Shown: positions 34,435 through 44,141, counted from the stretch's first letter. The stretch is DNA of 64,000 nucleotides from an uncultured Spirochaetales bacterium (GCA_949293335.1 CASFDA010000031.1:1-64000); one strand, 5' to 3'. Numbers and translations are program-made. The notes: generated from the sequence alone by a model not told the origin.

Positions 34435-35186
34435 AGGCTTATCCTTCTCAGAATAGCGGAAGAAAATGACACGAGCACTTTCTCTAGCACGAACGAAAGA
34501 ATGATTATGACAAATGTCCAGCAGAACAGTTCTGGCGTTTCGAGATACACCTTCGCATCATACAGCCTCTCACCTATCGAGCCAGACGGAATGGAGATCA
34601 CTTCTGCTGCAATTCCGCTTTTGAAACTCAGCCCGACAGAAAGGGAGATGGCACTCTCGAGGTATGGAAGCACATACGGAACGTATATGTATCTGATTTT
34701 CTTTCTCCTCTTTACCCTATAGCATTCAGCCATCTCAAGAAGGTTTTTATCTGTCTCATCTATGCCCTTCAAAGTGTTTTCATAAATGATCGGGAAAACC
34801 ATCAGGAAAGAAATCACAAAAGAGAGGTTACGACTCTCAATCCAGACAAGGAGAAGTATCACTATAGAAGCGACAGGAGTTGACTTTATGATCTTCACAA
34901 GAGGAGAAAAGAGATCGCGGATGAGATGGAAGGAGGAAGATAAAGAAGAAAGCAAAACTCCGATTCCTATCCCAGCCAAAAGCCCAAGAAGAATTTTCGA
35001 AAGTGTTGTGAAAAGTGCATGATAGAACGAAAGTTCAAATATGAGAACAGAGAAAGTTCTGAACACCAGGAAGGGAGAAGGCAGGAGCAGTACTTCATCC
35101 AGAACAATGCAGGCAATCTCCCAAAGGACAATATAGAAAAGAAAGATTAGGACTTTCGAACAGATCTCAGATCTTGTAGAAATCAT
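34431..35186 (-). CDS. ABC transporter permease (SsuC/ThiX-like)
   Basis: This inner-membrane permease has about six helices and the coupling-loop region AECYRVKRRKKIRYIYVPYVLPYLESA, typical of permeases paired with NMT1/taurine-type binding proteins. A TTG at 35207 would extend it by seven residues; the ATG at 35186 still overlaps the binding-protein gene by 20 bases. Its partners are the ATPase downstream and the binding protein upstream. Confidence 0.87.
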   Translation of the reverse strand: MISTRSEICSKVLIFLFYIVLWEIACIVLDEVLLLPSPFLVFRTFSVLIFELSFYHALFTTLSKILLGLLAGIGIGVLLSSLSSSFHLIRDLFSPLVKIIKSTPVASIVILLLVWIESRNLSFVISFLMVFPIIYENTLKGIDETDKNLLEMAECYRVKRRKKIRYIYVPYVLPYLESAISLSVGLSFKSGIAAEVISIPSGSIGERLYDAKVYLETPELFCWTFVIIILSFVLEKVLVSFSSAILRRISL

Positions 35187-36105
35187 TTTCCGGAAGTGCT
35201 CCTCCAATGCTCTCTTTATCCATCGAGTACAGAAAGTCCAAATATGGAATGAGGATTCTCTTCATCTCTTCTCCAGAGATCATGACGATATTCGCATTTT
35301 CTATCGCTCTCTCTGCAATCTGAGCGGGTACGATATTGAATTTGCCGACAAGAACAGCACCATCTTTGACATCATCATTCAAGAAGGAAACAGATGACGC
35401 ATACTCGGCAAGGAAAGAAGGAAGAAGTTCTTTGTCATCTTCAAGTGCATCTTCATTTGCAATCGTTACTCCAGTAACCATGCTCAGGCCAGTAAGACGT
35501 TCCCATTCTTTGTTGATATCCAACACAACCTTGAGATCAGGATTATTCATGACAGCTGCAGAAAGAAAAGGTTCTGGAAGAAGTGCGAAAGAATCATTCT
35601 CCTCACCTATCTTCACGAGGCACTCTGTGTGCTCGTTTCTCCACTCGACAAAGACATCCTTCCCTATTTCAAGTCCATTTAGAGAGAGAATGTATTGCAA
35701 TGCGTACTCTGGTGTAGCACCCCGACCTGCAGAATATATCGTCTTTCCCCTTAGGTCTTCTATCGATGAGATATCATCATATCCGGCAAGATAAAGCACT
35801 CCGAGTGTATTGATTGCCACCACAGAGATATCACCTTTTGTCCTCTGATAAAGCACGGATGCCAAATTCAAAGGGAGGGAGGCAAACGTGAAATCCTTCT
35901 GCACTATGCGGGGAATGAGCATATCAGGAGCAGCTTCTATTGCGAAATTATATTCATATTCAGTATCCCCTCTCTCCGCCCTTTCCATCAAAGGCGCCAT
36001 TCCCATGGCAGTAGGCCCCCTGAGAAGCAGGACATCCACAACAGGAGAGGAAACAAGAGGATATAGCGACAATACAAAAAATACAGAAAGAAAAATCTTC
36101 TTCAT
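35167..36105 (-). CDS. NMT1-like ABC substrate-binding protein
   Basis: This is the periplasmic binding protein of the importer, with a signal peptide ending near YPLVSS. Family landmarks are LRGPTAMGMAPLMERA, INTLGVLYLAGYDDISSIED and LRGKTIYSAGRGATPEYALQYIL. The class takes up thiamine precursors, taurine, nitrate or aromatic compounds; no thiamine gene is nearby, so the ligand is open. No clear ribosome site precedes the ATG. Confidence 0.87.
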   Translation of the reverse strand: MKKIFLSVFFVLSLYPLVSSPVVDVLLLRGPTAMGMAPLMERAERGDTEYEYNFAIEAAPDMLIPRIVQKDFTFASLPLNLASVLYQRTKGDISVVAINTLGVLYLAGYDDISSIEDLRGKTIYSAGRGATPEYALQYILSLNGLEIGKDVFVEWRNEHTECLVKIGEENDSFALLPEPFLSAAVMNNPDLKVVLDINKEWERLTGLSMVTGVTIANEDALEDDKELLPSFLAEYASSVSFLNDDVKDGAVLVGKFNIVPAQIAERAIENANIVMISGEEMKRILIPYLDFLYSMDKESIGGALPENDFYKI

Positions 36106-36168
36106 ACGAAAGAAGTATAGTTAGAAATCTTATCTTGGGAATAAGGATGCACGACCGATTTCACACAA

Positions 36169-36217
36169 TTGGGTCATAAAGCACAGAAAAGAGAATTTCC
36201 TGTCCCTTATAACCCAA
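36169..36217. repeat. Inverted repeat between the kdgK end and the NMT1 operon
   Basis: TTGGGTCATAA (36169-36179) and TTATAACCCAA (36207-36217) are an 11-bp inverted repeat with one mismatch, 12 bases past the kdgK stop. No T-run follows, so it is probably a 3'-end stabilising structure of the catabolic operon rather than a clean terminator. Confidence 0.5.
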
Positions 36218-36228
36218 AAGTTGTTTTA

Positions 36229-37263
36229 CTATCGCAGGACACGACCAGAACCATCGCCTTTTAAAAGAGCCTCTATTTCAGAAAGCCTTGATAAATTGAA
36301 ATCACCACTTACTGAATGTTTCAGGGCAGAGGCCGCAACTGCAAAATTTATTGATTTCTCTTCGTCATCAAAATGTGAGAGAGCATATATCAGTCCGGCA
36401 GCAAACGAATCTCCCCCACCCACTCTATCTACAATATCGGTAATCTCATAATGCCTTGAATGATAGAATCCAGTTTGGCCATGAAGGACAGCGGACCATC
36501 CATTGTGATCTGCGCCTTTGGATTCTCGTAGTGTAATTGCAACTACTTTTATGTTTGGAAAACTCTCCTTGACATTCTCTGCAAGAGTTTTATACACATC
36601 AATTTCAAGTTTTCCAGATGTAACATCGCTTGTAGCCTCAATGCCAAGGCATTTCTGTATATCCTCTTCGTTTGCAATGACGACATCAGCATATTTTACT
36701 ATCTCACACATTACTTCAGGGGCTGTCCTTCCATAATTCCAAAGCTTTTTGCGATAATTAAGGTCTATTGATACAGTAGCCCCTTTATCCTTTGCTTTTT
36801 TAACTGCCAAAAGTGCAGAATCGGCTGCTTTCTGACTTAATGCTGGAGTAATACCTGTGATGTGAAACCAAGTTACATCTTTCAAAGAGGTATCAAAATC
36901 AAGAAGTTCAGGGGATGCTTCTGCAATGGCACTATTAGCGCGGTCATACACTACCAGCGATGGCCTCTGATTTGCTCCTGTTTCTAGAAAATATATTCCC
37001 AAACGCGAATCAGGAACCATTTTTATTTTTGATATATCTACACCATATTTCCTTAGCTCCATCAAGGCAGCTTCTCCTATCGCATTCTTTGGGATAGCAG
37101 TGATGAAGGAAACGTCCTCCCCTAAGAGAGCAAGGGAAACTGCCACGTTCGCCTCACCACCCCCGAAAGTTGCCTCAAGTATCGGTGTCTGAAAAAGGCG
37201 GTAATGTTCTGTACTTCTCAAACGAAGCATAATTTCTCCAAAAGTCACATATCTATTAGCCAT
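36229..37263 (-). CDS. kdgK: 2-keto-3-deoxygluconate kinase (PfkB family)
   Basis: This kinase phosphorylates 2-keto-3-deoxygluconate at C6 to give KDPG, the substrate of the aldolase gene just upstream in the same operon. PfkB signatures are the N-terminal FGEIMLRL, GGGEANVAVSLALLGEDV and the C-terminal catalytic ITDIVDRVGGGDSFAAGLIYAL with the base Asp. It has 344 residues. It is the last gene of the long minus-strand operon, 17 bases after the aldolase. Confidence 0.88.
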   Translation of the reverse strand: MANRYVTFGEIMLRLRSTEHYRLFQTPILEATFGGGEANVAVSLALLGEDVSFITAIPKNAIGEAALMELRKYGVDISKIKMVPDSRLGIYFLETGANQRPSLVVYDRANSAIAEASPELLDFDTSLKDVTWFHITGITPALSQKAADSALLAVKKAKDKGATVSIDLNYRKKLWNYGRTAPEVMCEIVKYADVVIANEEDIQKCLGIEATSDVTSGKLEIDVYKTLAENVKESFPNIKVVAITLRESKGADHNGWSAVLHGQTGFYHSRHYEITDIVDRVGGGDSFAAGLIYALSHFDDEEKSINFAVAASALKHSVSGDFNLSRLSEIEALLKGDGSGRVLR

Positions 37264-37280
37264 TTCTTTTCCTCCTATTT

Positions 37281-38249
37281 TTACATTGTCTTTATGAGAT
37301 GAATTGCAAAACCACCTATTTCCTGTCGTAAATAACAGGATTTAATTGTCCCTCTTGCATCATATGAGAATGTTTCATCATCAACTTGAAATCCCTTTTC
37401 GCTGAGATAACGAAGGGTTCTTTCTACATCAAAACATCTAAATGCAAGATGTCCATTTCCACCTTTGTAAATTTTCTTTACTACTTCTATCTCAGTATTC
37501 ATGAAAATAGAAGAATTTCCGTTTTTGTCTTTCATTGAGAAATTCTTGAGAGCAGAGGCTACTTCAAGAGCAGCAGACTCATTTGGTGTATTTATTCCAA
37601 CATGAGCGAATTCCAAGCCCTGAAACCTCTCTCTTGCCTCGGCTGCAAGTGTTGCAATCTCTTCCCACTTTTCACCATTGATAAGTTCTGCTTTCACCAT
37701 CCATGACCCTCCAATAGCTAATACGTTTGGAGCTTTTGCATAACTTTGAATATTTGTCATATCAATTCCTCCAGTAGCTATGAACTTGACTTTAGGAAAT
37801 GGTCCGGAAAGAGCTTTCAGCATACTTACTCCTCCCAGCGTCTCAGCCGGAAAGAATTTAAGGACATCAAGCCCTAAAGAGAGGCCCAATTCTATCTCGG
37901 ATGGAGTCGCAATACCAGGAACAACTGGAATCCCATTTGAAATACACCATTTTACAGTTTCAACATTCAATCCTGCAGAAACAATGAAAGAGGCCCCTGC
38001 TCTTACTGCTTTTTCTGCAAGACTAGGATTAATTACAGTACCAGCCCCCACAACAATTTCCGGACATTCATTGGCAATTTTCCGGATTGCGCCTTCCGCT
38101 GCATCAGTTCTGAAGGTTATCTCAATGTAACTAATACCACCTTTGTTCAAAGCCTTGGCTAAAGGAATAGCATTGTTTTCGTCATCAATTTTTACAACAG
38201 GTAAAACCCCTATATCGTGGATTTCTTTAAAAAGTTCTTTTTTCGTCAT
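37281..38249 (-). CDS. eda: KDPG aldolase fused to a C-terminal VOC-like domain
   Basis: Residues 1-210 are a 2-dehydro-3-deoxy-phosphogluconate/4-hydroxy-2-oxoglutarate aldolase: catalytic Glu43 in IEITFRTDAAEGA, Schiff-base Lys131 in LKFFPAETLGG, phosphate-binding FIATGGID. It cleaves KDPG to pyruvate and glyceraldehyde 3-phosphate. Residues of about 214-322 (LEFAHVGINTPNE, GGNGHLAFRCFDVERTLRYL, GGFAIHLI) look like a vicinal-oxygen-chelate (glyoxalase-like) domain. A plain Eda has about 210 residues. The gene has its own promoter in addition to operon read-through. Confidence 0.9.
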   Translation of the reverse strand: MTKKELFKEIHDIGVLPVVKIDDENNAIPLAKALNKGGISYIEITFRTDAAEGAIRKIANECPEIVVGAGTVINPSLAEKAVRAGASFIVSAGLNVETVKWCISNGIPVVPGIATPSEIELGLSLGLDVLKFFPAETLGGVSMLKALSGPFPKVKFIATGGIDMTNIQSYAKAPNVLAIGGSWMVKAELINGEKWEEIATLAAEARERFQGLEFAHVGINTPNESAALEVASALKNFSMKDKNGNSSIFMNTEIEVVKKIYKGGNGHLAFRCFDVERTLRYLSEKGFQVDDETFSYDARGTIKSCYLRQEIGGFAIHLIKTM

Positions 38250-38281
38250 GAAGTAAATCCTTTTAAGTCATGAAATAATAA

Positions 38282-38310
38282 TTCATACTGAGTACGATCT
38301 CAGAAATCAA
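38282..38310 (-). promoter_or_regulatory. Internal promoter with palindromic spacer before the aldolase gene
   Basis: On the minus strand TTGATT (38305-38310) and TATGAA (38282-38287) are 17 bases apart. The spacer contains a CTGAG / CTCAG inverted repeat with a 6-base centre, a likely operator. The surrounding 100 bases are AT-rich. Confidence 0.5.
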
Positions 38311-38348
38311 TTTAATTACTTATATATTAACTAATTAGATCTAGGTTA

Positions 38349-38726
38349 TTAGACTAAAGTACCTTCTTTCTCTTTCGCCCAATGATCAACTATTGTATTA
38401 GGGGAGTAGATGAACATCATATGAAGTTCTCCTTCGCCTGTGTTCTGCAACGCATGACTCTTTCCAGAAGGAATAAAGATGTAATCACCTTCGTGTACTT
38501 CTTCTTTCTCATCCCCCACTGTCATAATCCCAGTGCCTTTTAAGATTGTATAAGATTCAATGTTCTCATGCTCGTGTGCAGGAATTCCGCCGCCTTTGTA
38601 AATCACGACATAGCCTTGACAGATTCTCTCTCCTTTGATTGCACCATTGAGACCAATCATGACTCTTGTTCTTCTTCCTGCAGGATATTCAGTTCCCTCT
38701 ATCTTCCATATATTATTCTTCTCCAC
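38349..38726 (-). CDS. Cupin-domain protein
   Basis: This single-domain cupin of 125 residues has metal-binding motif 1 around GGGIPAHEHENIESYTILKG (H-x-H ... E) and motif 2 with the histidine in GDYIFIPSGKSHALQN. In sugar-acid clusters such proteins may be isomerases, lyases or sensors; its activity cannot be read. It lies 2 bases after the LacI gene. A second cupin at 50336-50701 opens the same operon. Confidence 0.85.
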   Translation of the reverse strand: MEKNNIWKIEGTEYPAGRRTRVMIGLNGAIKGERICQGYVVIYKGGGIPAHEHENIESYTILKGTGIMTVGDEKEEVHEGDYIFIPSGKSHALQNTGEGELHMMFIYSPNTIVDHWAKEKEGTLV

Positions 38727-38728
38727 TT

Positions 38729-39733
38729 TTATTCCTCCTTTGGAAATGTCACAGATTCACGCTCAATGAGATTTCCTTTGAATAATGTGACACTATGTTT
38801 GTTGTTATGATTCCGATTTTCTGCCATCAGTGCATCGAATATGTACTGTGCATTATCAGCACTCGTATGTCGTATTGTAGTCAACGGTGGATTCAAATAC
38901 CGTACTTGTAAAGTATCATCGAAACCCATTACAGATATGTCAGTAGGAATCGACAGTCCATTTTTGTTAATAGCCTTATAAACTCCGAATGAAAGATAAT
39001 CATTGAAAATAAAGAAAGCTGTGGGACGTTCACCAGAGTTGAGCATTCTATCAGTCTTCTCATAAGCATCTTCAATTGAATCAATGTTTCTTATGATGAA
39101 TTGTTCGTAATCCTTTATTCCATTCTCTTTGAATGCTTTTATCGAACCAGAAAGCCGATCCTTGTTATACTGGTTTTCTGTATTGTTAATCAGTACAGAT
39201 ATTTTCCTATGGCCAAATTTGATCAGGTAATTAACGGCATCATATGCTGCTTGTGCATTATCCAACGATATACATGGAGCCTCAACATCATAAACACGAT
39301 TCAAAAAAACCAATGGAATTTTCCCGATATATGGTCTGATGTGCTCAATTGAATTAGTTGAGGAAATGAATATAATGCCATCAACAAAAAGGTGCATAAG
39401 CGACTCAAAGAAACGTTTTTCCTTTTCCGCATCACCCAAAGTTTCACAAAGAATCATTGAACATCCTGCGTTGTTAGCTACTTGTTCAATCTTTTTTACC
39501 AGTTCAGGGTAATACGGATTAGTAATATCAGGAATGATGAGGCCAAACATTTTGTTGCTGCCTCTGTTCTTGAGCGAGCGTGCGGCATAATTCGGTTTAT
39601 ATCCAAGCTCCTTCATTGCATTTAGAACCTTTTCTTTCGTATCTGGTTCTACATAGGCATTCCCAGACAATACTCTTGATGCGGTACTTGGTGAAACATT
39701 TGCTAACTTAGCTACATCTCTTATTCCAGCCAT
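38729..39733 (-). CDS. LacI-family transcriptional regulator
   Basis: This is a repressor with an N-terminal helix-turn-helix and hinge (IRDVAKLANVSPSTASRVLS, then YKPNYAARSLKNRGSNK) and a periplasmic-binding-protein-like effector domain (MFGLIIPDITNPYYPELVKK, IPTDISVMGFDDTLQVRYLNPPLTTI). It is encoded inside the catabolic operon, so it most likely controls it. Four TGAAAACGG-type palindromes at the two transporter promoters are the obvious targets, as the CG-centred form is typical of LacI operators. Confidence 0.9.
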   Translation of the reverse strand: MAGIRDVAKLANVSPSTASRVLSGNAYVEPDTKEKVLNAMKELGYKPNYAARSLKNRGSNKMFGLIIPDITNPYYPELVKKIEQVANNAGCSMILCETLGDAEKEKRFFESLMHLFVDGIIFISSTNSIEHIRPYIGKIPLVFLNRVYDVEAPCISLDNAQAAYDAVNYLIKFGHRKISVLINNTENQYNKDRLSGSIKAFKENGIKDYEQFIIRNIDSIEDAYEKTDRMLNSGERPTAFFIFNDYLSFGVYKAINKNGLSIPTDISVMGFDDTLQVRYLNPPLTTIRHTSADNAQYIFDALMAENRNHNNKHSVTLFKGNLIERESVTFPKEE

Positions 39734-39750
39734 TCCTGCTTTTCTCCTTC

Positions 39751-41685
39751 TTACTGCATGAAGAATTTGTTATATTCTTTCCACACATTCTCAAAGAAAT
39801 TATTCCGAAACGGAATAGAACGTGCATTTCTCCATTGAATGGAACATTCTGTTTCTGACAGAGTAATCTCCTGTATCATGTTCTCAGTACTCTCATCTTC
39901 AAGCTGAAATCTGAGAAGTTCAGGTATATTCTTGCCTTTCGGTAAATCTCCATTTTTTGAAGAATAAAGGGCACTTCCCCTTGAACCTTTTTCTCTTTTG
40001 GCATAATCAAGCATAGCAGCCAAATAAACATACTGGCTGATGACAATACCTCTTAATCGAAGAAAATTATCCACTTGATGTAGACCACTGATGTTTATTC
40101 TTTTGCTGAAATTGACAATCAGATCCTTAAGAACGACAAGGTATTCTTCAATAGCATTTTTATCTCTAATAGCAGCACCAATTTGACTCATACGGCTTCG
40201 CAAAACATCAAAATAATAATTTAAATTGGATTTCCCATCAGGAGTGACGGCAGACTCAATAAGAAGGCGTATATCCTTAAGATGCATATCTGCAATTGCC
40301 CGTTCCTTATCACTTACCATCATCTCATTATAATCGTGCTTTTTACAAATGGACAAAGCAGCTTTTAATGATCCCACTTGCCCCGAATTGAGAGCACTTC
40401 CACCAGGGCGATATACCCCATGAGTTCCTGCAACTTCGCCAACTGCATAAAGCCCTTTTATATTTGTTTCCCAGTTTTCGTCTACGGAGAGCCCTCCGTT
40501 GTTATGTTGAATGCAAAGATTAATTTCCAGCATTTCTTTTTCAATATCGATGCCCTTCTCAAGAAACAGTTTATATGCTGGCATATTCATCTTCTTTAGT
40601 CTTTCAACTGGTGTTCCAAAACACACTCCTGCATTCTTGATATATGAATATGCTTCCGCAGAAAGATTCTTCTCATTCAAATCTTTTCCACCTGAATTTC
40701 TGGTGAAATCTAGATAGACCCTACGGTTTTTCAAGAATCTTTCAATATATACCAGCACATCTATTATCGAACTACCTGAAATTATTTTCCTGACATCAAA
40801 AGGCCATTGGTAGCCTTTGAAGAAAATTAGGTCTTCAATCTTATCTTCCTCGCCAAGATAATCGTAAAGGAATTCCCTTTCATCACTCCCATCATTTTCT
40901 TTTGAGACAAAGCGAGGAATAACCTGCATATAGGAACCACTGACGTTCCATCTTGGAGAAACTGAGGCAAGGCCAGACTGCCACTCAGTAAGATTTTTTC
41001 CTGTTGCACCAATTTCGAGCGCAAATCCAGTTGCTCCAAACTGAGAAGCAGGATATACGCTAGAGGCATACATTCCAGCAGGGCCACCTGTCGCCAAGAT
41101 GATATTTTTGGCAAAGAAAACAGAGAATTCATTTTCTTTGGAATTATAAGTTATCAAACCAATAATATGCTCTTCATCTCTCAGTAGCCTTACAACTTGC
41201 TGATTGTCCAGTACTTCTATGCCTTTTTCCAGAACAGCCTTTTCAAGACATTCGGTCATCATCTTTGACGTATATGGTCCTACACTGGTACCTCGAGACG
41301 CAGAATCATGATCTGTCTTATAGCCAACATACTCGCCATATGCATTGTGAGGAAAAGGAATCCCAAGATTAACAAGTTTAAAAAAACATCTTGCAGACAA
41401 TGCTGATTCAATAAGGGCATGTTCTCCATCCATACACTTGCCATCAAAATAAGATTGGGCCATCTGCCCGATACTATCAGGAGAATCGCCAGAGAGTGAC
41501 AATTTATAATACGTTTGCTTATCTGAACCTGTGTTGCGGGAAGTTCCTGAGAGAATTCTTTCACTTAGTACAACAATATTCTTTACTCCCAATTGATAAA
41601 GGGAGTCTGCAGCATTGTATCCCGCAGCACCTGTTCCAACAACAATAGTATTGTATGAATATGATTTAAGCCCAAATTGAATCAT
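39751..41685 (-). CDS. FAD-dependent oxidoreductase (fumarate reductase/L-aspartate oxidase-like flavoprotein)
   Basis: This 644-residue flavoprotein has an N-terminal dinucleotide-binding motif VVGTGAAGYNAADSLYQLG, a later IILATGGPAGMYASSVYP, and the C-terminal stretch LYAVGEVAGTHGVYRPGGSALNSGQ that holds FAD in this superfamily. It resembles the large subunits of fumarate reductase, aspartate oxidase and APS reductase, but has no signal peptide and no iron-sulfur partner nearby. In this cluster it probably acts on a dicarboxylate or unsaturated acid; that is inferred. It overlaps the IlvD-type gene by 4 bases. Confidence 0.8.
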   Translation of the reverse strand: MIQFGLKSYSYNTIVVGTGAAGYNAADSLYQLGVKNIVVLSERILSGTSRNTGSDKQTYYKLSLSGDSPDSIGQMAQSYFDGKCMDGEHALIESALSARCFFKLVNLGIPFPHNAYGEYVGYKTDHDSASRGTSVGPYTSKMMTECLEKAVLEKGIEVLDNQQVVRLLRDEEHIIGLITYNSKENEFSVFFAKNIILATGGPAGMYASSVYPASQFGATGFALEIGATGKNLTEWQSGLASVSPRWNVSGSYMQVIPRFVSKENDGSDEREFLYDYLGEEDKIEDLIFFKGYQWPFDVRKIISGSSIIDVLVYIERFLKNRRVYLDFTRNSGGKDLNEKNLSAEAYSYIKNAGVCFGTPVERLKKMNMPAYKLFLEKGIDIEKEMLEINLCIQHNNGGLSVDENWETNIKGLYAVGEVAGTHGVYRPGGSALNSGQVGSLKAALSICKKHDYNEMMVSDKERAIADMHLKDIRLLIESAVTPDGKSNLNYYFDVLRSRMSQIGAAIRDKNAIEEYLVVLKDLIVNFSKRINISGLHQVDNFLRLRGIVISQYVYLAAMLDYAKREKGSRGSALYSSKNGDLPKGKNIPELLRFQLEDESTENMIQEITLSETECSIQWRNARSIPFRNNFFENVWKEYNKFFMQ

Positions 41686-43349
41686 CCCAACCTCGCTCCT
41701 TTGTTTGCGGGGCCTCCATATTTCTTGTATAGATTCAAGATGCCCTTATAATTTCTCTTATCTTTTGGATTCTTTGCCGCTTCTCTCTTGAAAATTCCAT
41801 CATTTACAACTTCAATCGTTCGTGATGGAATATCTATTCTTATCAAATCCCCATCTTTTAGATAAGCAAGAGGTCCATTTTTTGCAGCTTCTGGAGAAAT
41901 CTGACATACACCAAAACCCCTAGCAAAACCAGAGAATCTTGCATCTGTGATCACAGCAACATCCTTATCCAATCCCATACCACAAACAGTTGCCTGCACA
42001 GCATAAATATCAGGCATGCCAGGACCACCAGAAGGTCCTTCAAATCTGACAACCATAACATCACCTTTGCAGATTTTTCCTTCTTTCAACGCGAGAAGAG
42101 CATCTTCTTGAGAATCAAATATTTTTGCAGGCCCTTCATGATGGAGATTTTCACGGTACCTTGCAGACTGCCTAAGTATTGCACCATCGGGTGCCAAATT
42201 GCCCCGTAGAACTGCAATTCCACCATCTTTGGATATTGGAGAAGAAAGGCTATAAAGTACATTCCTATCTACTTTTACTGTCTCTAAGTTTTCAAGATTT
42301 GATTTCAGGCTTTCTCCATTTGCAGTGAGGACATCCAAATTAAGCAATGAACGTACCTCTTTCATGGCCTGAATCATTCCTCCTGATTTCTGAAAATCAG
42401 TGACATGATAAGGACCATTCGGTTTTACATTCACAAGACAAGGTGTTCTTTTGCTCACATCTGAAATGAAATTGAGATTGATCTTATCCCCAAAGCCAAG
42501 TTCTTCAGAAAGAGCAAGAATATGGACAACAGAATTAGTTGAACCACCGAGAACCATCATCATTGTAACCATGTTCTCTATGGCTTCTTCTGTCATGATG
42601 TCACAAGCCTTTATATTTTTCTCCACCAATCTTACAATTTGATTGCCGCTAAGCTTCGCATAACGAAGAAGCTCTGAAGATGTCGCAAGAAGAGTTGAAG
42701 CTCCAGGAAGGGTAAGGCCAACTGCCTCAGATAGACACTGCATAGTATTTGCTGTCCCCATCAATGGACAAGCACCCCAAGTAGGACACGCCTGGTTTTC
42801 CATCCTTCTTATCTTCTCTGCTGATACTTTTCCAAGAGGCCATGCCCCCATTACTTCTTCATCGAGATCAGACAAGGAAAATGCTTCACCATCCAGTTCT
42901 CCATGAGCCATAACGCCAGCACACACAAATATCGATGGCAAGTTAAGTCTGGCAGCAGCAAGGAGCATGCCTGGAACAACCTTGTCACAAGCTGTAATGA
43001 ACACAATTCCATCAAACATTTGGGAGTGCACTATAGTCTCAATGTCAAAAGAAACCATTTCCCTTGTTGGAAGATCATATCTTATGCCATCAAGGCCTAA
43101 TGTGAGTGTTCCACATTGAGATATTGTCGTAAATTCAACAGGCATTCCACCCTCTTGGTATATTCCTTCATGGATCTTCTGACTGAGCAGATTCATGCCA
43201 TAATGCCCGGGACATACCTCTCCCCAGCTATTTACAATCGCAATAATGGGTTTCTCAAGATCTTTATCTGTATAACCCATTGCCTTATAGATTGCCCTTC
43301 TATGAGCACCTTCTACACCAGTCATGTATTTTTTAGTTGGATAATCCAT
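41682..43349 (-). CDS. IlvD/Edd-family dehydratase, probably sugar-acid
   Basis: This iron-sulfur dehydratase has the cluster cysteines in TISQCGTLTLG, FITACDKVVPGM and PTWGACPLMGTANTM, and the C-terminal TDARFSGFARGFGVCQISPEA. The family includes dihydroxy-acid dehydratase (branched-chain synthesis) and sugar-acid dehydratases. Because KDG kinase and KDPG aldolase follow in the operon and no ilv gene is near, conversion of an aldonate to a 2-keto-3-deoxy acid is the better guess. It has 555 residues, the normal length. Confidence 0.87.
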   Translation of the reverse strand: MDYPTKKYMTGVEGAHRRAIYKAMGYTDKDLEKPIIAIVNSWGEVCPGHYGMNLLSQKIHEGIYQEGGMPVEFTTISQCGTLTLGLDGIRYDLPTREMVSFDIETIVHSQMFDGIVFITACDKVVPGMLLAAARLNLPSIFVCAGVMAHGELDGEAFSLSDLDEEVMGAWPLGKVSAEKIRRMENQACPTWGACPLMGTANTMQCLSEAVGLTLPGASTLLATSSELLRYAKLSGNQIVRLVEKNIKACDIMTEEAIENMVTMMMVLGGSTNSVVHILALSEELGFGDKINLNFISDVSKRTPCLVNVKPNGPYHVTDFQKSGGMIQAMKEVRSLLNLDVLTANGESLKSNLENLETVKVDRNVLYSLSSPISKDGGIAVLRGNLAPDGAILRQSARYRENLHHEGPAKIFDSQEDALLALKEGKICKGDVMVVRFEGPSGGPGMPDIYAVQATVCGMGLDKDVAVITDARFSGFARGFGVCQISPEAAKNGPLAYLKDGDLIRIDIPSRTIEVVNDGIFKREAAKNPKDKRNYKGILNLYKKYGGPANKGARLG

Positions 43350-43351
43350 TT

Positions 43352-44119
43352 TTACATCCTCTTGATATGAAAGCCGCCATCGACATCGATATAGTTTCCT
43401 GTTGTATATATGAATCTGTCACTGCACATAAGAGAGACAACGTCAGCTATATCTTCTGGATATCCCCATCTCTTTATTGGGAACAGCCCGTCCTCTATCA
43501 TTTTTGAATACTTCTCGTGAACAACCTTTGTCATGTCCGTATCAATTACACCAGGACGTACTTCATGAACCATAATGCCTTCAGCAGCAAGTCTATCCGC
43601 AAGAACAACAGTCAGCATTCCAACTCCAGCTTTTGAAAGACAGTACTCCGCTCTGTTTGGGGAAGAAACAGTAGAAGATGCAGATCCTATATTTATAATT
43701 GTTCCTCTCTTCTTTCCTGCCCAAGGTTGCTTGATCATCTGATTGGCAACAAGTTGTGACATAAACAGGGTACCTTTGAGGTTTGTCCCTACTACATAAT
43801 CAAAACTCTCTTCAGTCATTTCGAGGATATCCTTACGAATCTTAGGAGCAACACCAGCATTATTCACAAGAACATCTATATGTCCAAATGTTTTTACAAC
43901 AAGATCAATAAATTCTTTCCTGTCAGATGAATCTGTAATGCTTCCTTTGAAGAAAAAATTCTTCTGATTGAACTCTTTCAGTCCTTCAATGTTTTCTTTA
44001 TATGTATCAGAGACATTGATATCCATGACAGCAACTAGATAACCATCTTCGGCCATACGCTTTGCAATACCATATCCAATGCCCCGAACTCCGCCAGTAA
44101 CCACTGCAACTTTTTCCAT
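43352..44119 (-). CDS. Short-chain dehydrogenase/reductase
   Basis: This classical SDR has the cofactor-binding TGGVRGIGYGIAKRM, the NNAGVAPK motif, and the catalytic Ser of IINIGSAS with YCLSK (Tyr-x3-Lys). The C-terminal GNYIDVDGGFHIKRM is typical. An Asp after the second strand (VMDINVSD) suggests NAD(H) preference. It is annotated in many genomes as 3-ketoacyl-ACP reductase, but the context points to oxidation of a sugar acid or polyol. It lies 2 bases before the dehydratase gene. Confidence 0.88.
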   Translation of the reverse strand: MEKVAVVTGGVRGIGYGIAKRMAEDGYLVAVMDINVSDTYKENIEGLKEFNQKNFFFKGSITDSSDRKEFIDLVVKTFGHIDVLVNNAGVAPKIRKDILEMTEESFDYVVGTNLKGTLFMSQLVANQMIKQPWAGKKRGTIINIGSASSTVSSPNRAEYCLSKAGVGMLTVVLADRLAAEGIMVHEVRPGVIDTDMTKVVHEKYSKMIEDGLFPIKRWGYPEDIADVVSLMCSDRFIYTTGNYIDVDGGFHIKRM

Positions 44120-44141
44120 TGTTCAATCTCCTCCTCGTTGA

